Shown: positions 45,033-58,554, numbered from the stretch's first letter. The stretch is DNA of 64,000 nt from Filobasidium wieringae (GCA_001600055.1 BCIV01000012.1:62474-126473), one strand, 5' to 3'. Notes: generated from the letters alone by a model not told the origin. Made by a program: numbers and translations.

Positions 45033-48000
45033 ATGGAGGTCACGAAGAGGACTTTGAGGAAACAGGAAGATGCTGCAGCCGATGCAGCGGCACAGGCGGA
45101 ATTTAATGAGAAGAAGTCAGTATTAATTCACTCGTATTCCTCTCCAATCCTCTCAATATAACATATCCGCTCTTCACTGACCCGCTCGACCGCCCGTCAG
45201 GTGGATCTGGGTTCCAAACGAGACTCACGGATACTTACCAGGATGGATAACCAACGAATACAAATCAGATTCGACCCAAGAATCAGCCCAGAATGGATCG
45301 ACCAAGCAGATGATTGGTTTGAAAGAAGGGATGTCTTTGGAAGATGCTTCTCTTGCCGGAGAGACTTTGGTTGATGTAACACTTAGCAATGGGGATCAAG
45401 TAAGTCTCTGTTCTTTTCCCATTCATGGATATGTTCTTTCGCTGATCTTGTTGTTCCTTGCGTGTTCCTTCTTGATTGGAACCAACAGATCAAATCCATT
45501 CCCTCTTATACTTTATCCAAGATGAACCCGCCCAAATTCGACAGAGTGGACGATATTGCGGATTTGACATTCTTGAATGAAGCGGGGGTGGTGCATAATT
45601 TGAGATTGAGGTATGCTGCTGGGTTGATATACGTGAGTCCGGCAATACTCGTAAGGGTAGGGACATGGCGAGCTGATCGATTGTGCTGGTTGCGGTGGAT
45701 TGATAGACTTATTCCGGGTAGGTCAAACTGTTCTTGAGTCACTCAAAGAAACACCATCTGACTCAGCTCAATCTGGTGTTTACTATATCATAGACTGTTT
45801 CTAATCTCCATAAACCCTTACAAGGATCTTAATCTGTATACACCTCAGATCGTAGCAGCCTACAGGAAGAAGAGGAGGGACGAAGCTGTCCCTCATATTT
45901 TCGCTACAGCTGAACGGGCGTGGGTACAGATGGGAGAAGAGAGGGAGTGTCAGAGCATTCTTATCACGTAGGTCATCAGATCCAGCAGAACCAGTGGGGA
46001 GAAAAGATAGCTGATCGAATGTAAGGCTATAGAGGAGAATCGGGAGCGGGAAAGACAGAGAATACGAAAAAGGTCATTCAGTACTTAGCCGCCATCGCGC
46101 CCTCAACGCCAGAACACACAAGGTCCTCGCAGCCTGCTTTACCAAATTCCCCATCCAATTCTTCGATCGCTCCTCGAGTAGGACTGCCGCATTCCATGTC
46201 GTTCAAGGGGAAAGATGAACTCCAAGTGATGACTGCCGGAAAAAGCAAACGAGCCGGAAGTTTGGAGGATCAGATTTTGATGGCCAATCCTATTCTGGAA
46301 GCGTTTGGAAATGCTCAGACTTTGAGGAACAATAATTCCAGTCGATTCGTACGCCCAAGAATCCAAGGTTTCCCTCGTGTCCCAATGGCTAATTTGGAAA
46401 CCAATCTCACAGGGTAAATTCATCAGAATCTTGTTTACTTCCAACGGCGCTATCAGTGGGGCCAACGTAGATTGGTACCTCTTGGAAAAGAGCAGAGTCA
46501 CTTTTCGTTCAGAGGGCGAGAGGAATTTCCACGTATTTTACCAGCTCTTGGGTTCGGGCAGGGCGGAGAAATCTTTACGAGGTATGTTCTTTTCGCCAGA
46601 GTCGTTATGGCAGGCGAAGAGGTTGAAGAATTCTTGCTGGTGGCAAAGACAAATTACTCTTGAGCGATAGATCCGAAGACTATGAGTATCTGAGACATAG
46701 TCGGACAACTATCGATGGCGTAGACGATTCGATGGAATGGCAAGCGCTCAAAGTTAGTTCACGTACAGGAGGTTGTTATAGTGGTCGCTGATTTGATTGT
46801 CCAAAGTCCGCGCTAGCAACAGTCGGCTTTACCTCTGAAGAACAGTTTGAAGTGTTCCGCATTGTCGCCATCATCCTTCATATTGGTAACATCGAAATCA
46901 AAGGAGACCGATCGGATCAAGCGTACATCACCACGCCGGAGGTCGTGGAAAAGATTTGTCATCTCCTCGGCGTTTCGACTTCCGATTTTTCTCGAGCTGT
47001 TCTCAAGCCAAAAGTCAAAGCAGGAAGAGAGATCGTTACGCAGGCGAGGACGAAGAGACAGGCTGATGAGGAACTCGGCGCGCTGTGTAAACACATGTAC
47101 GAAAAAGTGTTTGGAGGCCTTGTCGAGCGAATCAATAAGGCTTTGGATAGACCCTCGATCAAATCGTAAGTTTCGCTGAACTTCACTATATCAGGAGAGC
47201 AATACTAAGATCTTTCGGATCAGCCTGTTCATTGGTGTTCTTGATATTGCTGGTTTCGAAATCTTTGGTGAGACTGTGTCCTATTCTTTTCTCTAACTTA
47301 TGCTAACGAATCGGGCTCGTAGACGTGAATGGCTACGAACAGTTGCTTATCAACTATACGAACGAGCGTTTGGTGAGTCTGTCGCATTGCCGATAGTAGG
47401 GATCGGGCTGATCGAGTGCAATGTACCTGTTCCAAATGACGCGTAGCAACAAGTAAGAACCCTGTAACTCATAAGTGTAGCCACTATGACACTGACCCTT
47501 CCAATTATGATAGTACTTCAATCACCACATGTTCATCCTTGAACAAGAAGAATACGGTAGAGAAAACATCGAGTGGAGTTTCGTCAACTTTGGGCTCGAT
47601 CTGCAACCGACCATCGAGCTAATTGAGTCATCTCAACCTATCGGTATCCTTTCCACTCTCGACGAAGAGTGTATCATGCCGAAAGCCACCGATTTGACGT
47701 TCCTCGAAAAGCTCAAGGCAGAATGGGATCCTGCAACTAAACCCTCAAATGCATCGAAGCATCCAGGCACTACTAAATTCCAGTCGACTCGTTTCGGAAG
47801 CGGCTTTGTGATCAAGCATTACGCGGGACCAGTCGAATATAGTACAGAAGGTTGGCTGGCAAAAAATAAAGATCCAATAAACGATGACGTCGCAGGTATC
47901 CTTTCTCGTTCTGCCAGTACAGCCATCGCTGCCATGTTCTCGGAATACGGCGAACAAGCCAACGCCAGTTCTGTTGTCAACGGGAAGCGGGTCAAGAGAG

Positions 48001-51000
48001 GAGCGTTTAGAACTGCAGCGCAGAAGCATCGAGAACAGCTTGGCTCTCTCGTGGCTCAATTGGGCTCGACACAACCACACTTCGTCAGGTGTATCGTGCC
48101 GAACTCACAGAAAAAGCCCAGCCAAATTGACGTTCCGCTCGTCCTAGACCAGCTTCGATGTAACGGTGTTCTCGAAGGTATTCGTATTGCACGACTGGGT
48201 TATCCTAACAGGCTTCCTTTCACCGAGTTCCGTCAACGATACGAGGTTCTCTGTCCTGATCTGATACCCAAAGGTTACATGGATGGAAGAAAGGCATGCT
48301 TGAAGCTGACGGGAGCACTCGACTTGCCACCCGACCAGCACAAGATGGGTTTGACCAAGATTTTCTTTAAGGCGGGAGTTTTAGCTGACCTCGAAGAGCG
48401 ACGAGACGCCCACTTGTACGACATCTTCGCCAGGTTCCAATCTAGCGCTAGAAAATTTATGGCGAGAAGAAAGCTGAAAAAGCTTCTCAACCGAGCGATT
48501 GCGGTGCGGACGATACAGCGGAACGCCCGAACTTATGTCGAGCTGCGCGACTGGCCATGGTGGCAGCTTTTTAATCAGGTCAAGCCTCTTCTCGCTGCAA
48601 CTCGTGAAGATGATGAATTCGCTCGGAAGAAAACGGAGCTGGCTCTTGCGAAAGAACGTGCTGAGCGGGACGAGGCAGAAAGACTCAAGCTTTCGCAGCT
48701 TCAGGAGAAGTTGCAAGCTGAACGGCAACAGGTAGAAGCAAGCCTCGCAATGGAACGGCAAACCGCAATCGAGAAAGATGAGCTGTTGAAGCGGTCCAAA
48801 GCGACGCAGAGTGAGCTACAAGAAGAGGTTCTCGCTTTACAAGGTGACATCGATGTGTTGGAAGAGCAAGTCGAGGCATCCGAAGCTGCAAAAATGGCCG
48901 CTGAAGCCCGCTGTCAGGGGCTCCGAGAAGAGTTCGAGGCTAAATTGCGCCAGAACGAAGACTTGACGCGAGAGAATTCCATCAATCAGCGCAAGCTATC
49001 CGAGGCGACAGAGAAGCTTCTGACCGCTAATCAGAAGATGAACATGCTAGATCGAGAGAGATCCGATATGAGAGGGAAGCTTGAAGATGTTTTGAAGCAA
49101 CTCGCGCGCGCCAAGGATGATGTAGCACGTGTCAAGGAGCGTCTACACGCTGCCGAACAGTCCACTGAGGGTAAGATCAAGGCGGAAAAGGAGAAAAGGT
49201 AATACGAACTTTGCCCTGATCGCATACTGCTCGCTGATTGCGCTTTGACTGTAGTTCGGATTTGATGACTCGTTTAGAGAAAGCCATGCGAGAAATGAAA
49301 GCAAAGGAGGAACGCCTGTCTACAATGACTTCAGCAACTGCTGACTACGAGGTTGTGATAAAGCGTAAGGAAGCCTCTATAGCGGATCTCACTGCTGAGG
49401 CTGGTACCTATAGAAGTGATATCGAAGATCTTACCAGGAAGCTACGGGCCGCTGATTCGGCTGCAGAAATCGCAAAGCGAGACGTGCAGGCCATGACGAA
49501 GGACAGCGAGAAATTGAACGGCAACATGTCTAGACTGCAATCGGAGCTGGATGGCCTCCGACGACTGATGTCTGCGAAGCAGGACGAGGCCGCGCAATGG
49601 AGAGAAGCGGATCGAAGTCGTGAGACCGAGCTAACGGGTTTGCGAGATCAGCTCACCAGAAGTGGCCGTGATACCAAATCCATGAGGGATTCTTTAGACC
49701 AGTCGATCGAGACGCTTGGCTTGCAGTTGAAAGAAGCGAAGACTGACTTGACAACCAAGACTGTCGAATCGGACAAGTTCAAGTCACAACTGGCTGAAGC
49801 TCAGGGCCAACTCGAGAGGCAAACAAATTTGTTGAGCTCGACAGCAAAGGTCACTCGAGGGCTGGAGAGCGACTTGGCAGAATGTCGCAAGCGTTTAATC
49901 GTGCGGGATGCTGAATTGGATGCTGCTAACAAGGCGAAGGAGGTCAGTGACATGCTAGAAGTCAGAAACGTGCTACAATCTGACCGTCTTTTTCTTATTT
50001 CCAGATCACTGAACGGAACTTAGGCCTGGCTCAAGCGAAGTTGTCAGACCACGAAGATGCTGTTCTTGTCATGGAACGCGAAAAGATTGACTGGGCAGGT
50101 AAACTAGACTCAGTTAATCGGGAGCTCAAGAACGAGAGGAACCGTGCGGAAGCCGTAGACAGTGAGCTCCGGAATCTCTTGGCCGAAAACAAAGCTATGC
50201 GTCAGCAGGCGGATCATGCAAAGTCTTTGGCAAAAATGCAGGAGGATGAGATCGCTCTACTCCGCTCACGCGAAAACAAGACCATCGTTGAGCACGTACA
50301 CGTGCTGGAGAAGGCAAAACGGGTCACTGATCGCGAGCTGGCCGCTACCAAGGTTGAGAGAGATCAATTGGCCTCTGTGATGAGATCACTTGAGCAACAA
50401 AAGATCCGCTTGATAGGCGACATCGAAGACATGGCCCGACAAAACGAATTGCTCAGGACCGAGGTTCGCGCTGCGCACAAGGCAAGCGGTCCTTCGGCAG
50501 ATGAACTTAATGCTGAGAAGGCTGCAAGGCAAAAGGCTGAGGCTAAGGCTTTGCAGTTGGAGAAGGCCGCGCCGAGAACCGAAGAGCTAGTAAAAGCAAA
50601 GGAGCAGATTTCTAAATACCAAGACGCCATGAAAAAGGCGGAGACCGAAGTGGAACGCTTGAATCTTAGAATTGCGCCGCAGGCCGAGGAAATCAACAAA
50701 CTTCGTTCTCAAGCTGCCAATTATCAGGAGCAAGTTACCAGACTGCAAAAGGATCTATCCGCGACAAAGGAAGATCTCAACAAAGCGAATGCGCTTGCCC
50801 TAAAAAATTCCACTGCTCAGAACCGAACGGCTTCAGGACCAAGCCCTTCGATCAGAGCCTTACAAGAGATACATCTTGGCAACGAGCAGTTGTCGCGTTC
50901 TATGGCAGATGAGCTGCGAAGAAACCGCTCTGGTCCCATGGGCGATGTCAGCTCAAGATCGAGGAATGAGAATAACCGACATTCCTTGGACATAGGCTCA

Positions 51001-52652
51001 ATGCGGACAATGATGACTACAGTGCCGGAAGATGCCGGCAAACTGCAAGCCGCTCAACTGCGAATGTCTAGAGATCTACAGCAATGTGAGTTTCGCATGG
51101 ATCTTCCTATCGTGCACATTTAAGCTGATCTTGCGCATCAAAGTGCAAACTGACCTTCTGGCTGCTCAGAACGCTTCAAAAGAAGCCCAGAAGGCTCGAG
51201 CGGAGGCAGACAATAAGCGTCTAGTCGCAGAGCAGCGATTGAAGAACATTCAAGACAACGTGAGTAGATGCTAGCGGTCTCTTAGAGTTCACAGCTGACC
51301 CATGGCGTCTCAGAACGACGACTCTGCTTTCGACACCGCCACAAGCTTTGCGTCTAGATTAAACAAAGAAATGGAGAAAGAGAGGGCACGATATCAGAAG
51401 GATCTACAGGATTTCGAACGCACCGTACATCAAACTCGTGCCAAATACCAAGGTCAATCGATTGATTTCGGCATGAAGCGGGCGGTTCAGATATTAACGT
51501 GTCGTTTGAACAGCTGAATTGTCTCAACTTACCGAGGATCTCGGATCACAGAGAGACGACATGTTAAGGTACAAAGAGGCGAACCGCCTCCTTAAAGCCA
51601 AGGAAGAGGAGCTCCGACGAGAACTCGAAGACGAGTTGCATAGTTCCTCCGGTTGGAAGCGCGAGAAGGAGAGGATGGAGAGCCGTATTGGTCAGTATCG
51701 CTCAAATACTTGTTTTGCTTCATAATTATTGAGATCATCTGCCTGGATTTAGTGGATTTAAACACCGCGCTGGAAGCGGCATCGTCGAGTTCCGATTTAA
51801 CGCAAGGGCAACATGTCAAATATGTCGCTCAGGTGAAAGATCTACGTCGCAAGTTAGATGAAAGCGAGACGTGAGTCTATGTCAGTAGCAAGTGTTAGCT
51901 CATTTAGGTGTTTATCGGCTCGGACGCTCAGGGAATGCGCGATATTGCGACAAGCGAAAGAGAAGCTAGAGGAACGATCGAATGCACTATTTGACAAGGA
52001 GCTCAAGGCAACTAGACTTGACCAAAATCGAGCTGTACAACAGCTTTCTTTGGTAAAGCAAGAGCTTCAGGCATCCTTAGATGGCGCGAACGACAAGGTC
52101 AATTTAGTCAAACAGAAGCAAGCCAGATCTGAGGCATATGCCGCCGAGTGTCTGCAGGAGCTGAACAAAGTTCGCAAAGTCAATACTGACGTGGATCGAC
52201 GTAATGTAAGCACAATAAGTTATCCCTCTCGCACCCTTTCTTACGCTCTACATTGCCTTAGACCGCTCTTGAGAAGGAAATCAAGGCGATGCAAGTCAAG
52301 GTTGTTGATCTGGAGACACAGTCTTACGCGAACTCACCTCGACCAGCTTCGCAAAAGCGACTGGAAGCCAAGGTAACGGAGCTGCAGCATCGCTTGGACA
52401 GCGAGTTGGGTGACAAGAACGAGGCACTTCGACAGAAGACCGCCTGGGAACGCCAAAGCCGAGACTATCAGACTCAGCTCAAGGAGATGGCACACCAACA
52501 GGAACGTTTAGTTAAGGAACGAGGAGCTTATGAGCAAGCTATTGGGGAACTGCAGAACTCCTTGAAGAAAGCCGTATGTCCTGACATCCCTCACTTCTTT
52601 AAAAGACAGTGGAGCTAATAACATACTGTATGGTCAGATTGACGCACGTTAA
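45033..52652 (+). CDS. MYO1: myosin II heavy chain
   Basis: Twenty-two exons sum to 6288 nt, 2095 residues. The motor domain has KWIWVPNE (SH3-like), [14 protein letters not shown], the P-loop [14 protein letters not shown], switch I NNNSSRFGKF, switch [27 protein letters not shown] and the converter/SH1 region [15 protein letters not shown]. One IQ-type helix ([20 protein letters not shown]) precedes a coiled coil of about 1250 residues, the layout of conventional myosin II that drives the cytokinetic ring. Exons of 11 nt (45707-45717, TYSG) and 6 nt (47447-47452, QQ) are required for the conserved motifs. The last exon codes only IDAR. The true start may lie further upstream, since KERLE precedes the ATG in frame. 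Confidence 0.93.
45707..45717 (+). other. 11-nt microexon of myosin II
   Basis: The codons act tat tcc gg, flanked by tgatag upstream and gtaggt downstream, supply TYSG of the conserved motor motif [14 protein letters not shown]. Neither neighbouring exon encodes it: the upstream one ends LRYAAGLIY at 45632 and the downstream one starts in phase at 45794 with [10 protein letters not shown]. Confidence 0.85.
47447..47452 (+). other. 6-nt microexon of myosin II
   Basis: The sequence gcgtag|caacaa|gtaaga supplies exactly the two Gln codons missing between NERL (exon ending at 47372) and YFNHHMF (exon starting at 47514). The motif NERLQQxFNHHMF is nearly invariant in myosin II, so a 6-nt exon is the simplest reading. 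Flanking introns are 74 and 61 nt. Confidence 0.8.
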
Positions 52653-53145
52653 CGTGTAAAACCCCCTTGATCCGGCGTTAACCGCTGGGTCGCCACAATC
52701 TTGAAGATGACCCACTGCACGACCTTTTACGCCTAGGTTTGGACCCGTTTCTGCCGACTTAAGGATATTTCCCGCTTGTAGTACTTTATAGCTTTTGCTA
52801 GCCATGACCCTTGACGAAATATACCCATGTTTTTGAGCTCTATCTTGGTTCACTCGTTCTGTGCCGGTTGACTTGATGAATCTTGATTCCAATCATGCAT
52901 CACGCCTATCATACAACCGTCGTGTCCCACAAGTCGCTTAGACGCCCAGATGTCTCCCTTCTACAAGCCGCATGTTCCATCGTCGTTCCCTTCGTCTGCT
53001 ATGTTGGTCCAGGAGATTTCGAAAGTAGGGGTTGGAAAGGGGCTTGGTGAAGGGGTAATGAGAGGTATCCAGGTGCACGTGTAGTTCGAGACAGTATTCG
53101 TTCTCCCCTCTTCCCCCGCATACACATCTATTCCTTCAGCTTCGT
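52653..53145. other. convergent intergenic region myosin II / QCR9
   Basis: About 490 bp between two converging genes. No open frame, repeat or RNA gene recognised. Confidence 0.6.
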
Positions 53146-53659
53146 TTACTCGTCATCCTCTCCAGTGACAGCGTATTTGTCACGGATATCCTATCATAGC
53201 AGAAAATGAATGGGGTCAGTACAGGATAATGTCCAAGGCTGGGTATTGCTCGCGAACGAACCTTCCAAAGCTTTCCCCTGTTGTGTCGCTCCCCTGTGAA
53301 ACGTCAATAGTACTTTAGTTAGCATCTATTATGCAACCTGAAGGGGTCCTGTAGAGACTTACAGAAAGCAGTGGTAGCCAAGTCGAAACCGATGGAGAAG
53401 GCGAAAGCACCGACGAAGATGGACGATACGAAGATCGAGTTTCGCTTGAAGATGGTGTTATAGAAGAGCTAATTGGATAGAAATTGAGAGGGAAAGGCCG
53501 GTTTCGATTGAGGGTGGTCAATGATGTAAGGAGGTCATGACCATTTGATTGAATTTGAATTCAGAGGTGCAAGTCAGCGAAAAAGACGACAACACTCCGA
53601 TCAGCACCGTTCTTGTCAGACCGCCGGGTTGCCGTCCGTATTTCACTCACAGCAGCCAT
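53146..53659 (-). CDS. QCR9: cytochrome bc1 complex subunit 9
   Basis: Four exons (53659-53651, 53468-53363, 53293-53262, 53190-53146) give 63 residues, the normal size. The first exon codes only MAA. Then come LFYNTIFKRNSIFVSSIFVG, a single membrane helix, FDLATTAFWERHNRGKLWKD and an acidic tail TGEDDE. It is a small single-pass subunit that stabilises the Rieske protein in complex III. The motif FKRN(S/A)xFV and HN(K/R)GKLWKD match yeast Qcr9. Confidence 0.94.
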
Positions 53660-54140
53660 TTTTGGTCGACCTTAGATCTGTGATGGGTTCAGGGAGAAGA
53701 GCGGTTCAAGTGGAGACAAGGGGAAACACCTGAATATCAGCATTCACAACGATATCCTCATCTTTGTCGTTGTTCCGATTGGTTTCGACGCGGGGGGAAG
53801 AAAGGTGCGCGATCCGCGGTGCGAATAAAACAACCTACGTGCTGCTCCGGCTGCTCCAGATTATGTGGGGTATAACGATGATATCGCACAGCATGGACAA
53901 GTCGAATGCAAGTGCAAGCGTTTACAATGGTTATTACTGGGAGCTCAATTTTGTCGAGTCATTTGTTAATCGTTACTGCCCTGCAACTTGCTTTATCGAG
54001 TTGGCTCTCGTCGTATCATCGTCCAGTCCCGCTCTTTCGCTCGCCTCCCTCACATCTCTTCCTCGTGACTTGAACCGTCGTTCTTCAGAATCACATCAAC
54101 AAGCTCCTTCTGTTGAGAGACCTGGCTCGCTCAAGTCCCT
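53660..54140. other. QCR9 promoter / DHH1 3' region
   Basis: A plus-strand frame crosses this region and runs antisense through the polyQ exon of DHH1; it is a shadow. The part next to 53660 should carry the QCR9 promoter. Nothing else seen. Confidence 0.6.
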
Positions 54141-56185
54141 TCAATATCCGTTGTTACCGTTGTTATTCACATTCGCTCGGACCTGTGGTGCACGCATCGT
54201 GTTGAGATTGCCTGAGGGAGGAAGGATTTGCTGTTGCTGCTGTTGTTGTTGTGCCTGTCGCGCCTGCTGCTGTCTAGCTCGGGCAATGTCTTCCTCGGAA
54301 GCTCCTGGTACTCCAGATGGCGCGACATATAGGCTGGGATCGATAAAGGCTGGGATAGGTTGCAATTGAGTCCCTAATTCTTGCTCGATCCGGTAAAGCT
54401 GATGTCGGTCTTCATACTATGAGGCGGTTTTGTCAATATAAATTCCTTCCTCATGAATCACTCAGCTGATGACTTACTGTTACCAAAGTAATAGCAAGAC
54501 CAAGATGACCGAAACGACCTGAACGTCCAACTCTGCAGATGAAGCGTGATCAGTACATTCTTATGGTAATCAAGCGTGAGATACACCTACCGATGAAGAT
54601 ACGTCTCAGCAGTCTTAGGAGCATCTGCATGGGATTGTAGAATCAGTGTTCAGGCGCTCAGTCATGAATGAACATTGCATGCAGGGAACGTACCAAAAGA
54701 AATGACAACGTTTACAGCCTGGATATCAATACCACGAGTAAGAAGGTCTGATCGAAAGTACTTATCAGCGCCATTTCTTGCTCAGAACTTGGATAAGCCA
54801 AGTCTCACCTGAACAAACAAGGTTTCGACAAGCTCCCGCTCGGAAGTCGTGGAATACCCGATTTCGGTGACTTTGAAGCATCTTGGCGTGAGAGTAGAAG
54901 CACGAGTATCCCAATTCGGTGATCTTCTTGGCGAGAAGCTCGACTCGGTTGGTAGAGTTACAGAAAATGACAGATTGGTTGATTTGCAGCTGGAAGAGTT
55001 GGGTTGTTAGTCAAAAAAGGGCAACAACAAGGACATGAAAAATCGGTCTTACTTTGGAGAACAAGGTGTTCAAGCAGTGTACCTTCTGACGTTCTTCTAC
55101 GAACGCGTAGTACTGGGTAACACCTCGGAGGGTGAGCTCTTCCATCAAGTTGATTTCATATGGTTGACGCATGTTTCGGTCCTGATGATGAAGAATTAAG
55201 AGTCAGCTCGATCACCTTATCACGATTCCAATGACAGAACGCACCCTGAAATCCTTGACCAACATGGGGAAGGTAGCGGAAAACAACATGACCTGTCTCT
55301 CTGGATGACACATTCCCAAAAGGCTCTCCATCACTGGCTGGAATTCTGGGCTCAAAAGCTTATCGGCTTCATCCATAACGAAAACTTTGCACTGTTTCAG
55401 ATCCGCAATTCCTTTGCTCGACAAATCCAATATCCTTCCTGGCGTTCCGATAAGAAGGTGAACGGTTTCCCCTAGACGAAGGATATCATCCTTCAGTCCG
55501 GTTCCCCCTGTGCTGACCATGATTTCTAATCCCAAGTGCTTTCCAAGAGTACGACATACTTGTGAAGTCTGGAGGGCGAGTTCTCGAGTGGGTACAAGGA
55601 GGACGGCTTGGATATGAGGGATTTTAGGGTTGATCATTTGTAATGTAGGGATGACGAATGCTCCGGTCTGGAGATACAATGAACAATCAAAATCATGCCC
55701 AATAGCTAGGAAGCAGAAGATTCATGACTTACCTTTCCAGTTCCGTTCTTCGCTCGTGCTGTGTTAAGACATTCCATAAGCGACATTTATCGGTCAAAGA
55801 GTGCGGTGATTTCAATCTTACCAAGAATATCTCTTCCCGTCAAAGCCATCGGTATAGCTTCCTCCTGAATTGGACTAGGCTTTTCGAATCCAGCCTCAAA
55901 GATTCCCATTAACAACTCTCTCTTCAAGTAGAAATCTTCGAATTCGTTTCCTTTCGTGTTCAAGACATCCTAATCAACCGCTCAAGCGCGTCAGCACCCA
56001 ATTGTCTGCAAGTATCTTCAAGCCACAACGAACCTCTGTTTGAGGACGATGATCTTTAGGTGGTGCTTTCAGTTGACTCTTCCAGTCTCCCTGAGCAGGC
56101 CTGATTGATAGGATAACCGTGTGTTAGAGGACAACGCGTCGGTTGCGTTTCGGACCACGACATACGCTGTTGAGGAGGAAGCCAT
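54141..56185 (-). CDS. DHH1: DEAD-box RNA helicase Dhh1 / DDX6
   Basis: Eleven exons (56185-56166, 56100-56034, 55969-55822, 55758-55733, 55667-55245, 55181-55053, 54989-54809, 54747-54694, 54624-54591, 54532-54478, 54416-54141) give 470 residues. Helicase motifs: Q motif [25 protein letters not shown], Ia [10 protein letters not shown], Ib [38 protein letters not shown] and [15 protein letters not shown]. The C-terminus has the family [13 protein letters not shown] followed by a polyQ/Asn tail. It activates decapping and represses translation in P-bodies. The orthologue in Cryptococcus, Vad1, affects virulence. The motif I exon is only 26 nt. Confidence 0.96.
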
Positions 56186-56733
56186 ATTGCTATCCTATTT
56201 CCTAAGGGTAGTGTTTAGGTGTGAACTATCAAGAGATTGAAAGAGGAGTTCTTAGTTGGGTGCAAGATTATAGTAGCAATTGGAATATACTTACAGAAAC
56301 GATAATTAACTTGAGCTCGACAAGGTCGATTGCGATCGATGAACGCGTTCTTTCTCCTCCTAACTTGATTGATGTTTCAGCCAGAGTGCCCCTCAAGCTG
56401 CTCAGTGACAGTCAAATTACTGGAAGTCAAGCGATGACTGCTACTGTTGCAAATCTGGGAATTGGGAAACGCAGGAACATAACCCTTTGAAGCTCGAACC
56501 AGGTTGAATAAGATTGAAGCCTCATTAATTCGCGCTTTATGATGTTCAAAAGTACCAGCCGTGTGAGAATGGTGCATGTATACTTCCCTCCTACTCAAGC
56601 AGTTACAAGCGACAAATAGCGTCTCGCTCCATCCAGATGTATATACCAAGAAACGTTCTATCTAAGACTGACTCGCTGGTGCTCGCCTGTCGGACCTATC
56701 GACCTTCTATTCTTTTTTTAACCGATTTATCAC
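56186..56733. other. DHH1 promoter / elongase 3' region
   Basis: About 550 bp with only short frames of no character. Presumed DHH1 promoter and leader, and 3' end of the elongase gene. Confidence 0.6.
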
Positions 56734-58160
56734 CTAATCCACAACCTTGTTAGACCTCTCCCAACCTTTCCTGGCGTTAAGTCCAGCATGACCGTTCCCG
56801 TTCGTGATACCGTTTCCATTTATGGCAGATCCATTACCGTTCACCCTGGTCGCACTGGTATCCTCCATCACTCCACCCCTAGCTTCGACCTCCCTGACAG
56901 CCTCCCTCCCGGCGGCCTGCACAGTCTCCTTCTTCTCCTTCAAATTCTTCAACGAGGCCTTTCCGTTGACCGAAGCGCCAGAGGTAGTCCTCAAGTAAGA
57001 CCTCACAAAGAACCTTGCGAAGAGGTAGGTAAGAGGAGTAAGGTAAATAACATTGAACCAAACGGCAAACGCCTGAGCACTAGTGTCGAAACAAGGGACC
57101 CAAGGTTCCTTGACATCTGCGTTAGGAGCGTCGCTAGAAGTCTTTTTGGAAGAAACGGTAGGGAATTGGTAGTAGACGAAGAGATGCAAGAAAGCGGATC
57201 CTCCTCCGACAAGGAACTGGGTGATTTGCATAGTCGTGAGGGATCGTTTGATCGTTTTAGGTACCCTGATGCTGAATGAGGTGACGGTATAGTAGGTGTA
57301 CTGTTGAGTGGGACATGATCAGTATCAGGATTGATGCCTGTCAAGGCACCAAGCAAACATACCATAAGAGAGTGAATGAAACTGTTCATGAACAAGAAGA
57401 TCCAGATAGGAGGAGCCATGTACTTGATTCCAACGAAAAGACAACCACAAGCTCCCATATGATGGTAAGTCTGCAAAGTCGAGCTCTGTTTCCCCTTCAA
57501 CAAGATGATAGCGGTATCGATGAATTCGTAAAACTTGGACATGTAGAAGAACCAGCCGTAGAACGCTAGACCTTCGTTCCAGAGTCGTCCGAGCTGGTCC
57601 TGGCTGGGAAGCTGGGCGTTAAGTGGAGAAGGCTCGACTCCGGTAAGAGCGGAAACGATGGGGTGGGAGGTGAACCAGGAATGCGAGCCTTGAGCAGGAT
57701 CGTAAATCGAAGCCTTTCCTAGCCCAGGTTGACCCTGCATTCTACAAAGAGAATCCATCGTTCCCCTGAATCCATCCACCCCAGTGAAGGGGTTTGCGAA
57801 ACTTCTTCGTGCCGCTCCTACGATCCCGAAAAAGGTCCAAGCAGAGTAGACGGCGAGGAAAACGTTATGGGCTATCATAAACCAGAAGAACCCAGAGGTT
57901 TTGCTTATCGCCCATGGTTTACCGTTTCGCTGCCTGTTCACGTAGTTCCAGGTCTTTACGGTGACGACGTAGGAAGAAGCCAAGAGCAACGGCCATTTGT
58001 AATCCAGCGCGCCGTAGTAAAGGTTGTCTGGGATAGCAAAAGGCGCCCTAGAGAAGATGGAAGAATGGTCGGGGATGGGAAGAGGAAGGGTGGGAGGGTA
58101 GACGGAAGGTAGATCCCAGATGGAGAAGTTTGGGATGAGGGATAGCTTTACGGAGACCAT
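56734..58160 (-). CDS. very-long-chain fatty acid elongase (ELO family)
   Basis: Two exons (58160-57363, 57300-56734) give 454 residues. Several membrane helices are visible. Family motifs are KFYEFIDTAIILLKGK, the catalytic histidine box LQTYHHMGACG, then KYMAPPIWIFLFMNSFIHSL and YTYYTVTSFSIRVP. ELO proteins condense malonyl-CoA with a fatty acyl-CoA in the endoplasmic reticulum. The QTYHH form of the box, in place of the commoner HVYHH, marks a fungal subgroup; the substrate chain length cannot be read. An N-terminal segment and a C-terminal Asn/Gly-rich tail of about 80 residues extend the core. Confidence 0.9.
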
Positions 58161-58554
58161 GATGCTGAGCTGCGGAGAGCAATTTCGTCAGCTCTAGGAA
58201 TCGCTTTGACTATGTATATCTACCGAATATATACGTACCTGCGCCGTTGGAGTGGAGAGGTATATGTCCTTGCTCTGGCTGGAGCTGTGAGGAGGAATAG
58301 GGAACTCTGAGAAATCGAGACTCAGACGACTTTGCCGTATTTCAGTGAATCACGCTGCCTCCCTTTCCCCAACATTTCCTGAGCACCCACGTGATTTGCT
58401 TCCGCGACTTCCCCCTTCATTAACCGGCGTTCAACAAGACCCGACTATCCGGTGTACCCGAATCTTATGGCTGAACGCTTGGCATTGACAATCTGCCCCG
58501 CCGTCTACTATCGAGTCATTGTGGGTACCAGATCGTTACGACAAGCATGGATGG
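58161..58554. other. elongase promoter / NUP84 3' region
   Basis: About 390 bp between two minus-strand genes, no coding signal. Presumed promoter of the elongase. Confidence 0.6.

Noticed and set aside
53764..54369. 201-residue Cys-rich plus-strand frame
   Set aside because: The Cys run is the antisense of the DHH1 polyglutamine tract.
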